The translations under genes and the position numbers were made by a program. Below the pieces are notes generated by a model that worked only from the letters and a program-made list of their open reading frames with translations, was not told where the DNA came from and searched no databases. This document shows, piece by piece, positions 1 through 12,200 of a stretch of DNA of 64,000 nt (position 1 is its first letter; each line of letters begins with the position of its first letter). The DNA comes from Zoroaster sp. YZ-2022 (taxonomy: Eukaryota > Echinodermata > Asteroidea > Forcipulatida > Zoroasteridae). The stretch spans positions 12,015,087 through 12,079,086 of the forward strand of contig CM055819.1 in assembly GCA_029582265.1 (NCBI GenBank). Direction: 5' to 3'.

Positions 1-2150
1 CATACTGGACCTCTCAGCGTACCGGATCCCTCTGGGACAATGGAGCCCTCGGTCCCAGGACTAGCAGCCTGGTAGGTACAGTCCCGGTGCTCAAGAGGCC
101 CGGTTTCTTACCTTTACCTTTAGGCAGGGTAGGGACTGGAGACCTGGGAGGTGCAGCCTTACCCCTCTTACCAGAAGTACCAGGTTCAGAGTAGTGCTGG
201 GTGATTAATGAAATTCACTACGAGTAATCGCACAGCAATTGCTCAGGAGTACTCAACTAATCGTGAGTAATTGACCACATTTTTTTACATTGTACTTCAG
301 CCGTAGCCTATTAGTCATAGCCTAGGTCATTGGTTATTCACGTATTTCAAAATTACCCTCACAAAAATGCTTTTTAATCATGTTTTACAAAAATGATTCT
401 GAAAAAATCTGATATTATTTCATGTTTAATACATAAAACGACTCAATAAATATTGATTTGAAGTCTAAGTTGGTAATTGGCTTCATTTGTTGATCATTTC
501 GTGACAACATGCAGCACGTAAACAGGTCGTGCTGTGACCTACATAACTTATAGGCTCTTTCATTTTCCTTCGGGTAATTGAAAACAGGTTCATGAAAATA
601 TTTAGGATGATAATTTGTTTGAGATGGTCCGGTCTATAGTACAAATAAATTAACAGACACAACCCATTTTAATTAATAATTTTAGTGTGACTTTCAATGA
701 TATCGATGTAGACGAAACATGAGAAATAATATTTCATAGCGCACCCCTGTGAAACAAAGTTAGTTCTTCCAGAGCCACGTGACGATCACGCAAGTTCCGG
801 TAACCATCAATACTTCACAGTACTGCCCACCACGCGCACTGTAATATGGATAATGACAGTGCGTTCACACAGTCCATGTGCTTATTTCTCGATCACAGTA
901 AATTATTCATTTTACTGGGCCCTCCGTGTATCGGGCCCCGTACTATGAATAACTAGGGCATCATTTCATACACCCCACATTAGAACATTACACCCAATGC
1001 CAATTCAACATGTTCAAGGGCCATTGTATAAGAATCTTGGCGGTTAACTACTTGGCACCGCCCACCATCAATGGCTATGGGGAAAACACAAAATCAAATA
1101 AATAAATCCGTTTTAAGTCTTTATTTCATTTTCAAACAGTATCTTTAGAATTATTAAATGCTGCTTTCATTATTCATTAATTACTTGAGATTACACGAGG
1201 AGTTAATACTTTTATGATAAGAACCACCATGGAACCTACAATGTATACTGTTGGTTAGAAGAGTATTATTCCTTGTGGGCTGTCAGTCATGGATACTGAG
1301 TGTGGATTGGCCAATCACCGTGGCCGCATATCAAGCAATCGTCAAGCATATATCCATATATGGACATTTCTAGAAAAGGCCTTTCACGCCCTGGTAGACC
1401 ACATGCTGCCACGCCGCAGTGTAGGCCTATGTATTGTACTGTAAAGTATACGTACGTTGCATGCATTGTACATTCGTGTGGCTGACAACTAATCATGAAT
1501 CAGTAACTACTCATCAATGTGTTTCTACTCGTATATGTGTTACTACTCGTGAATGTGTTACTACTCGTGGCGGGATGATTTACTTGGGTAGTATATACCA
1601 TGGCATATACCACATGATGCCACGGTGTATGTATTGTACATAGAGTATACATTGCATGCATTGTATTGTACACTGTGGTGATTGTACAATTCATGTACAC
1701 GTGTCGGCTGACAACTTACTAATCGTGAATCAGTAGGTACTCGTGAATGTGTTACTACTCACGAGTACTTTTGTGGTAATTGCGGCGGGACGATTACTCA
1801 AGTAGTTAAAATGCGCGAGTACGAATACGATTAGTAATTACTACTCGCGAGTAATCAAGTAATCGCACTACTCGCCAAGCACTAGTTTAGAGGCCTGGAG
1901 GGCATGTCCCCGGTAGGAGCGTCAATAGGTCCCTCATTGGCGTTGTCCCGGGTAGGTGTCCCAGACGGGTGTCGTTGGTGGGACAAAGAACTGGCCGATG
2001 AGTCGACGGAGGGAGAATGGGACCCGAGCCATGCTGCTACCGTCTCCCACTCGGCAGGACTCCAATGTTTGCAGACAGAACACGGATTTCTACAGGAACA
2101 TGTTCGACATCGTGGGTAGAAATCGTGTAAATCCTGTGAGGGTCGCGGTT
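1..2150. other. GC-rich sequence split by a hAT-type element
   Basis: 1-183 and 1893-2150 are much richer in G and C than the surroundings. Read on the minus strand they carry open stretches with a low-complexity basic, proline-rich composition (for example GTSGKRGKAAPPRSPVPTLP at about 70-175). The element 192-1884 separates the two halves. They may be an old mobile-element ORF or an unrelated gene fragment; I recognise neither. It is not DNA-PKcs. Confidence 0.3.
192..1884. mobile_element. hAT-type non-autonomous element, 1.7 kb
   Basis: Ends TAGTGCTGGGTGA and, inverted, TAGTGCTTGGCGAG. Flanks GTTCAGAG and GTTTAGAG are an 8-bp target duplication with one difference. The interior is dominated by imperfect inverted and direct copies of ACTCGTGAATGTGTTACT and GAGTAAT motifs and has no transposase. 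8-bp duplications are a hAT hallmark. Confidence 0.65.
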
Positions 2151-3114
2151 TAATACGGCAGCATGAACCGCAAGGAATAAAATTAGGGGCGTTATACCAC
2201 GCTTACTTATGCGTGAATCCGCCATCTTGGGATTAAGGAAGAAATAAACAGTCACTGGGAACTTACCAGTATTCTTTATTAATCCATTAAAATAAAAACA
2301 ATAGGGGGGAACGGAAAGTAAGAAGAAACGACAACACACTGGTTTATAACTTGTCTTTATTCGATACTTAACAGAATCTTTATTTAGCGAAAGGATACGT
2401 TCGTTAGAAGCTCCTTTCAAACATGTCTGTACACGACCAAAGCTAGAGAAAAAGCGGATGAGTAACCCAACTAACAGGGGCTCTTGAGGGTGCTCTTAGT
2501 GTGGTATAAGAATCTAGCATTGGAGCCTAGGGCTAGAGATTATGCAAATGTTGGTTTAACAGGTAAGAGAGTCCCTGAAGTGGACTACAATGTTCCAAAT
2601 ATTAAAAAGAAAATTGCTGAAGTTCACATTCTAGTCTTTGTTTCTTTCAATATTGTTGTAAGAGTTGGCAAGATTTGCTAGGTGGAGGTAGTAAACAGAA
2701 AACACATGTATTTTTGTAGGCCTTATCAAAACAAAACAAAACCTGGTTGGTAAATGTGATGTCATTTCAACATACATGTAAGCCACCTCTCCTACACATG
2801 GAATGGTTCAAACAATAATCTGCTAACATACAAATATTTATTGCCCACTTTGTCTTTATAGAATTACAAAAGAAATCATAAATAATAACTGATTGTGATT
2901 TATGTTTTGCAAAAGATTGGAATCTTATTAAAATGGCTCCCAGTGAAAAAATTGAATTGCAATCGTGAACAAAAGTGAAAGAAAAGTTCTCAGTCTATGT
3001 AATTACACAGTGAATTATTCTTGTCTTGGAGCCATAAGTTTAAAAATATGATGCGTCTACTTATCAAGAGGATTATAAGTACAAATGGAATGAAGATAAA
3101 ACATGACTGCTTAC
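2151..3114. other. Intron sequence, nothing recognised
   Basis: AT-rich intron between exon w30 and the GC-rich block. I looked on the minus strand for the next DNA-PKcs exon and found no match. Short open frames here lack homology or splice support. Confidence 0.5.
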
Positions 3115-3254
3115 TTTGTGGGTACAGTGATGATTTCCCTCCAACATTCAACAAGTGTCTTCACCATCTCCAGATTGTTGCGTAAGATTTGACGGTTGCT
3201 ATGGTGACAGAAGTGCATGAGAAACTCTAGTAATCTATTAGCCAGGCGCTTTTC
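3115..3254 (-). CDS. PRKDC: DNA-PKcs exon w30 (most 3' exon visible)
   Basis: 140 bp; acceptor TGTACAG, donor GTAAGC, two bases left over. It encodes [20 protein letters not shown] then [16 protein letters not shown], matching human [20 protein letters not shown] and HNLEIIKTLVECWKDC. I found no following exon (human IPYRLIFEKF...) in 1-3114, so it should lie left of the window. Confidence 0.95.
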
Positions 3255-6200
3255 CTGTACACAATATAATCAATACAATGTACATGAATTGTATACAGGA
3301 TACTGGATTCAAGCAAAACGCAGCATGTTGTATAGATAGTTTCCAACAGACCACTTTATGGGCATCTTGGACTTGGCTTTGAGATGCATCAAGCTTTCTA
3401 ATTGTTCTAGTCAGTATTAAGTGATTCATTGCCCAGTCATGCACACAATTTGTTGAATGCCGCAAGCGATGCTTACGCATAATGCATTGCTGGTAAAAAT
3501 TGGCTGATTTTGCATGGTGTAAAACGTCAAGCGAAAACAATACTTAATTTTTTTTTTTTTTTCAATAGTCAATTCAAGTGCACATTTATTGCCATATGCT
3601 TATAAAATTACATATAGGTAATATCAAGTAGGAACTTTATACGCATAGAGGCAAAGTCTAATAAAGCCAGAGGCTAGTAGCGATTTGCCTTTTAAACAAT
3701 TTTTTTTAATAAAACACTTACAAATGTCAATAACAAATAATTGGACAGACAACTGGATGTGCACTGGACGAACCAAAACATACACATAAATTATAAATTC
3801 AATCAATGGTTCAGTTCAAAAGGTTTAGGATAGATCTCTTATTTAACCAGTTCACGGCGGAGGCCGTGTATACACGCAATTTTTTTTTGCACCGTGGATC
3901 AGAGAGCGTCTAAACACGCCAAAGGAAACTCCGGAATATTGGTATGCATGCTCGGTTGAGCCACCCGTGTACGGTGACATGCATGGAAGACGTGGCCACC
4001 CGCTGTGGAAGCTTCCATTCACGGTGTGTGTGGGAAAAATAAACCCGCACAGGGGCCCAGAAAAACTTTTTTATTCCCGACGCGAACTGGTTAAGTACTG
4101 CATAGGGCAATAAAGCTATTTGCAGATGCAGCTTAGGTAAATAACAATGTTTATTAAAGATGAAGGGGACTGAAGCTTCAGTTTGTATAATAATAATAAT
4201 AATAATAATAATGTGTGGATTTATATAGCGCACGTATCCACCAACTAAGTGGTGCTCAAGGCACATTATATTATTATCCCTGCTCATAAGGCTCATAAGG
4301 CTCATAAATCATTCCTGAAACCATTTCAGCTCCCTGGGGAGTATACAGCTCAATTGCTGCCATTTCTAGCGCATATAGAGCAAACCAACTCTGCCTTCAC
4401 AGGTACCCATTTAACCCCTGGGTGGAGAGAAGCAATTATGATTAAGTGTCTTAAGTGTTTATACAAGTCACGCTGACTCTAGGCTTGGGCGATACTGATT
4501 TTTTTCATCCACGATATATCGTCAAACATATATCGGGATTTTCGATAATATCGCGAATTTTTTTTTTTCACGCATGAGTTCTTTAGAGCCGATAATAACA
4601 GGAATGTACCCATATACACGCGTCACAATAAATTGCCAGTGCTTACCTGAGAGACATGTGGAATCGCGCCGTTCACTAGTGCACCATGGCCATTAGCAAA
4701 TTTGTTTGCGTAATAATTATGTGGGATGGTTACTGCGTCGTGCTTCCCAATCAAATCATCAGCCCAAGTTCACCTGACTCACGTTCCACGTGACAATGTC
4801 ATAGTATAAACACGTGACTAGGTTTATTCCCGCATAGTCTAGTACCATGGAGAATAAAACTATGTGATTGTGACACGTCATTTGCACTTTGAAAAATGTG
4901 ACCGAGTTTGGATTGTACTCTATTGTACACTATTTTAAATAAACGTCACATGGTTTATCAAGAGTAGTGTATGTGTTTTTTCACTAGACAAGAGTCCCAG
5001 TATGGTATAATATAGAATAGTGCTTTGTTTTATTTCATGACTAATGTGAGCACAGAGCACCTGCAATTAATGCAAATGTTATTATGTTGTCAATTTTTAA
5101 GATAATGCCCATATTCTGCATATATTTAAATATGCATGATAAAATGTAGTCGCACGTAGTGCGTCAGCCAAAGTCACAGACCACCATTGCTAGACAGTGA
5201 GACGTAAACATTGTCTACACATTGTTGGATCAAATACCCCATTCAATCCCCAACACTTAATCTGTCTGAATAGATTTCTTTGAGTGGTGGTGGATTTTAA
5301 ACAATGCCCTGTCAGGCAGCTCCTTTGTGATATGACAGTCGGCTTACCACAGAAGTAGTTTGATTTTGTTTCTCACTTCCGAAAGCTGAAAAGACTTTTC
5401 AAAAAAAAAATTTCCATGAAATTTCTCACCCGACTGACAATCGAGGAATTTTTTTTAATCGCGATATTTTTTTTCTTCGCGATATATTTTTTCATCGTGA
5501 TTTGCCAATATCTCGATAATCTGAAAAGTTCACGATATCATAATCTCATTAAAAAAAATATCGCAATATTCAATATTATCGTGTCATCGCCCAAGCCTAG
5601 CTGACTCACTTGCTAATTCCTTGGAATTTCATCTGTCCCAAATGTGGATTTATCAGTTTCAATACATAGGTGATAATGTACCTTGCCTTCAGCTCAGTCA
5701 CTTATCACCTGTGGCCATAACCTCTTGGTCTTTATCTTGCAGTAAAGACTATGATACAAACTTGTTTTGTCTTATGGTTTTGGTTTGTGGTAACACCACA
5801 TATTTATCTCAACTATTGCTAAGTGTGGTACAGGGTTCTGAAAAGAACCTTTTTTGGGGGCAACTCGTATCTCAACTAAAGTGAGAGCATAGTTCAGGGA
5901 GAACCATGGAGTCTTCTCTCTGTTTCAATTAGTATGCTGTAATCCTTTTCAGAAGAATGATGGTTTGTTTTATTTACACACACTGATCATTTGTACTAAC
6001 CTCTGGTATAGCTACTGTTGCCCATCCAAGTAGAATCACCACAATGTCTACTATCATGTAATTTATCCCTTCACCACCTGTGTTTCCACTAATTACAAGT
6101 TGTATTAGTCCACTCAGCCAAAACTTGGCATACGGCTCAAACACCTGCATACAAATATAATCACATTCAATTTTAATTTTAATTTTAATTTTAATTTTAA

Positions 6201-9200
6201 TTTTACAAAAAACAGTAATTGTACAAATTATGTGCAGCCAACCTTTAGAGCTTAGAGGGGAGTTATAAGATTGGTAATGTTGACAAAATTGCTTCCATGA
6301 GTATGCTTACATGTACATGCAGTTTCTGTAAATATATTAAACAACCCATATTAAACAACCCATATGTGAAAGATTCAGCTCAAAAGGAATTCAAGTCATG
6401 AGAAAAGTGTGAACAAACATTCAACATTTGATCCAAGAATACTTGAGCAAAAAGTTGCTGGATGGTAACCTTTTGCTAATGTGCACATTTTTTGTTTGTG
6501 TTTTCTTTGAAATAAGGGTCCTTCAAACAGACTCATTTTTTTTCAGGATGATCAAGCTAGCTTTTGGATAATAATTCAGTCGGGTAATAACCAATATTGT
6601 ACCTTCCCTTTTATTAAATAGATAATATTGGCTTTGTGCATGATGATCTACATACCCTGCTTCATCAATAGGGCAATCTGTGAGGTGCCTATTAAAAGCC
6701 TATATGCACTCATTAGAGAAAAAAAACAGAATATATACCTCATTGTTATTAATGATCAGTCTGGCAATGAACAGCTTGATGTTGACATGGGTAGACTGAC
6801 AGGCCATTTTTTTCTGTAGGTTTGACATCCAACCTGGCATCTCAGTAGGTTTAGTCCCCTGGACAAGGTAATGAATTGTTCAAATCAAAATTTGTACAAA
6901 GCTAACCCTTAATGCCAGGATTGCTGTTACCCCTGTATCAGCCATTGGCTGATATGATATAAAGCAGCACTAATTGATAAGAGTTTACTCAACAAAGGAG
7001 TCAGATATAGAAACAGAAATGACAAAAATGTGCTTCTACTCTATGAAAATGTATGAAATGCTATTGTAAAGAATATACTATCTGGGATAACTGTCTGAAA
7101 CCTATAAAGCTAGATTACAATTGAGACATTCAAATATCTGAAATTAGATTTAGTTTTAGACATTCTGGCCAAAGAGTGAGCATAAAATATCTGAAACATA
7201 ATCCTCAATTTTGCTGGGAGTAAGGTGCTTGTTGCCTTTGGTGAGCCAATATCTCTAAAAAGGAGAATAGCATATACCTTAATACAGTGTTGTAACCAAG
7301 TCATTTTTTCTCAAGTCAAGTCAAGTCACAAGTCATTTATTGTCATGAATCAAAGTCAACTTTCAAGCTTGTGTGTGTAAAGCGCATGTCCGATTTCGCC
7401 TGATGGCTTTTGGATTTTCGGCCAACCTTCCGGCCTTACAGACGTCTTGAAATCTTTCCGTATTTCCATAAATATAGAGTGAATTATTTTTGCTGTGCAT
7501 AATAATGTTCTGTTTGTCATGTTGCCTGTCTTGGAAGTGAGAATAAAGGTAGTGTTTGTCATTTGTTGTTTATGGGCTATACATAATTCACACATTTATC
7601 TTGAATAAGCCAGAACCTCCCTGTAATCATCAGGCAATATTTTCTACAAAACCATACAAACGCACGCATGTGTACCAATGCAGTACATGTGAAGGGAAAT
7701 GTATGCTAAACGTACATTATAGGCTCAAATGTACACTATAAAGATTCACACTTTATTGAAGATGTTTAAACATATTTTATTTCATTAAAATAAGTTGTTG
7801 ATTTGACAACATGATGGGAGGTAAATTGATAACTCCAAAGACCAGAAAACTCACAAACAGATCTATGTATCAAACCTGCCAATGATCCATATATAGCATT
7901 AACGATGCACAAATTGTATAGTGTGTCATTGTTTTTGTTGGTGTCCGTAAATTTGTGATAATTTGTTCAACACAAATTCTTAATACAATTAACAATGTCA
8001 CTATAACCTCGTTTCCAGCCATATAATTTATTTTGAGCATTAATGTATAGCTTTTACCACAGCCTCCACTACAACGGATTGTGTGGAAGACTAGACATGT
8101 AGCATAAACTTTACAGCACAAATATAGGGATTCTCGACAGCATTTTTTCCCCCCGTCACAAAAGTATTCAGCTGGCATGGCCGGATTGACCACAAAAGTA
8201 ATAATAAAACAACATAAAATACTTGATATCTTGCAATGTCATCAAGTCAAATTTACCCAAGTCAAGTCAAAAGTCATTTTTGTCCAAATCAAGTCAAGTC
8301 AAAAGTCATTTTTGTCCAAATCAAGTCAAGTCCCAAGTCACTTTTGTCCAAATTAAGTCAAGTCGCAAGTGACAAAAATTGGTGACTTGAGTCTGACTCG
8401 AGTGCGAGTCACCAACTCCAATCAACAACTCTGCCTTAATCTAAATCCAGGATTATGTTTCACACCAATGTTTCAGACATTTTGAATGCACTATCTGAGA
8501 AGAATGTCTGAAACTTAATCCGAGATTACATTTAATGTCTCAATATTATAGCTTAGGTTTCAGACATAACCTACATGTACATGTAAGTTCCATTTTACCA
8601 TTTCAGACATCTTCCTGTTCATAGTGTTAACTCACACGTTTCTACCTATTTCATGTCGGTAATGAGAAATAGTGAAAGTACATTCAAATTTGTTTTATTC
8701 ATTCTAACACATGGACATGAATCAGCAGCTGATGATACATTTCAAATTTGAATTTTTCTATACAAGTAAATTTTTCTCAAAAATAACATGTATTTAACAG
8801 ATGGAATAACTTCTCATCAGGATGTTTGGTACCATTAAAACCAAGTGAACTTTTACTTAGATAATATTTTGCTTTGTTTCTTTTCGGGTATTTTGTTCAC
8901 AGCTATAAGCATAGATGGAACCTTTCCGTGCAACAGTGTTAACACTTTGACCTTTGTTACCTGGGCAACCTCTGGTGTAATCTTGTTGGCCTTCATGTGC
9001 TTGAGTAGGGCTGTCACAGGTGCCATGCATTCATGTTGGTTCAGAGCGTCAGACTCCATTTCAATGTATTCACCTCTTACTACTACTGTGGGTGTCTCCT
9101 GAAATAAAGCAATCATTCAATCAAATAATCCCAGGCTAACTATAAATGCCATTTCCTGGAGGTTTAGTGCATCAGTCTTGTGTCTTAACCATTGTATAAT

Positions 9201-12200
9201 CCTATGAAAAATGAATGGTTTTGAGAATAGGAGGGCTAATGGCTGAGTTGTTAGAATGTGGGTTCAAATCCTGGCCACAATTGTAGTGGTTATGTCATTG
9301 TCCAAGACACTTTACTGCACGTTGGTTCTCTTCATCCAGGAGTATAAATAGGTACCCATGAGGGTTGAGATGGTTATTGTGTTAGATTAGACATGTAGCA
9401 CCAAAAGAGGCTGCACATATGTCCCCAGGGAACTGAGAAATATTACAGGAATGATGTTGGCCCAGTGATCAGGGGAAATAATGTAAAGCATGTTAAGACA
9501 TAATATGATACAAGTATTATTATGAGGTTAACATAAAGTACAGTTAAGTGATTTATGGTCACATCACTTGTGAATAATCATTTAGGTTAATTATTTGGAT
9601 TAATTCCACATGATGCTCTGGTCTTCTTCAATAGAAATTACTATCTGTACTTATAATGATGCCAATAATTCATACGTATAATTTTAGCTGTTCTATTACA
9701 TTTCTGGGTTGGCAACTAAAACCACTAATTGTAATAAGCCAAATTGGAATTGTGGTTGTTTAATATATATCTTGATTTACAAAAAGTAAGCATACCCAAA
9801 GAGGCACTTTTGTCAACATTAGGCACCTTCTCAAAACTATTCCGGGATAACTTGCGCAGAGATTTACACGCAGTTGATTTTTCAATGCTCAAAATATCCC
9901 CAAGCAGTCCAAATATATAGCGAATACGTTTGCGGAGAAGTATTGAAGCTAGACCAGGCAATTTGTTTACATGAAGACTAAACCGCAGACATTGAGATCG
10001 TTATCTACTGGAAGCCAGCGAATGGTCCCTGCTGGGTGGATATGCGGTTTGGTCACTCGCCCAGTGAGCAACAGTAAACACGTGCACTGTTTTACCTATG
10101 TGCATCTGGACATATGCAACTTTATTTCCCAGCAATCCGTAAGGATTTTATCCGTAGTGCCTTAAATTCTATGTGCATGCAATATTTTTCTGCTGATGAA
10201 TTAACTACAGGCGAAATTTCCGAAATGAAAAACGCTTAACAACCACCCAGTTTGTTTTAGCTTCGCACGTGTTTATTTTTTTCTTCTCCCGAGTTTGGGG
10301 GTTGGAACATTGAGCAATTGAGCCACCCCCTTTACACAATAGTACCGTGTTCAGTTCACACGTACGCTTTCATACAATCACTACGGCCGTATTCAAAGGA
10401 ACTCTAGAAACGTTTATTACTAACTTCGTTTTATAATAAGTTTTTGAAAATTAACAAAATGAGCATTCATTTGTATATGTAGTGGTGAGATTTAGAATCA
10501 TTTCGGCACACAATATGATTGCACTTTCAACCACGGTGAGCTACTCATTTTCATGACGAATTTTTAATAATCAAAATCAAGCTTGATCATACCGTAGAGA
10601 TCATACCACAAAGTAACGTTACACTCGGCGAAATTCACTTTGAAAAGCACCCGAAAATTGCCTCTGTTTTAGTGATCGATATAACAATGTAAACAAAAAA
10701 GAAAATAGACGGAGGACTAACTTTTATGAATGACTACAATTTGGCAAAAATAATGAAGAAAATTGACCTAGAAGAAAAAACACGTTTTTTTTTACCACCT
10801 GTGGTAATTTCTGGACACTAAATATTATTATTTCTGGTAAAATTTGGACATTCATATTACGAACCAAATGACAGTAAAGCCTTAAAAAACAATACCTTTA
10901 CCTATGCACACTACATACAGTAATTTTAAGCATTTTTAAATTTGCAATACAAAATTCACAGATTGCTATACAAAAAATGATTTTTTGCTATGCAAAACGA
11001 AATCGTTCCCTGGGCCCCTTAGTTGAAAACGAGGTTTAAATACAATTACAGTTAAATCTTACCAACTGTAACCATTGTGCTGTGACTATTTCCGAAGAAC
11101 ATTTCATTCTTAAAATCTTCATGGTATTGAAGAATTTCGGATCTGAATAACTTTTTATTTAAAAGTAAACCTATGTGTTCTGTTGCTAAAGATCGGGCTC
11201 TTTCATTGACATCAAGTAAGCCTAGATTGTCCTTGATCAACACTCTCACAAAATAAATCACGCATGTCACATTTCGTAAACATTGCCTGGATTCTCCAAA
11301 CCGCAAAGGGCTGTGAGATCTTATCAGTTGGCCAAACCGCAGACTGCTCGGTGAAGAGTCTATAAACATTGTAGAGGATAAATGTGTGCTTTGTATAGAG
11401 GAAAAATCTATCTAGCAAAAGAATCTGACCTCAACGTTTTCGCAATTATATACCCTTTGCAGAAAAACTTTTCTGCAACTTATCGTGGAATAGTTTTGAG
11501 AAGGTGCCTTAGTAATGTTGTACCTTAACCTTTGTTTGCAGGGTGGGGCATATTTTGGAGAGCTTGGATCAGCCCCTGGTTGTTTGGTTAAGGAATATTA
11601 AACTAGCCCTATTCCTACATGTGTGTACCTCATCGCTGTATCGTTTCCTGATGTGAGGTGTGTGGCCAATCTGGCTGACGCTTTGGTCTCGGTCCATGGA
11701 GGGGGTGAACTGCTGCACGCCACCGGAGAAATCAAATTGTTGGATGTCTTCACTAAGACTGCTGTTAGCCAGGTACTGGGAGGATAAGTAACGTCCTGGA
11801 CCTAATGGTAATGTGCTAATCAACAATTATTTTTGTAATCTTTGTTTTTCTTTTTTTTGGTAAACTACTTGAACCAGAACTGGGACCAGAACTGTCCAAA
11901 ATTATGTTGAATAAAAGAAAAAAATGCAACAACAAATTTCCATGAAATTATTTTGCTTGTTTGTATAAAAATTCTGTTATATTCAAACATGTTTTTTTCA
12001 ACATTAGAACTAGAACTGGAACCAAAACTGTTAAATTTTTGTTGAAAAACAACAACATATTGTGCACTTGAAATGATAGCACATGTTATGCCTGTCAAGT
12101 ATACATCATGTATATAAGCAGTCAAAGCACACACAGACATTACAACAAAAACCAAACAAAAATACATCAATTTTCACAGCTTCACAAATTTTTGTTCAAA

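Noticed and set aside
2037..2420. 127-codon minus-strand open frame
   Set aside because: No family resemblance, no splice sites matching PRKDC and no repeat partner; probably chance.
7110..7304. Minus-strand frame with [10 protein letters not shown] as the missing exon between w27 and w29
   Set aside because: It lies in a repeated TGTCTGAAAC-type sequence, and a far better match ([14 protein letters not shown]) is at 6739-6813.
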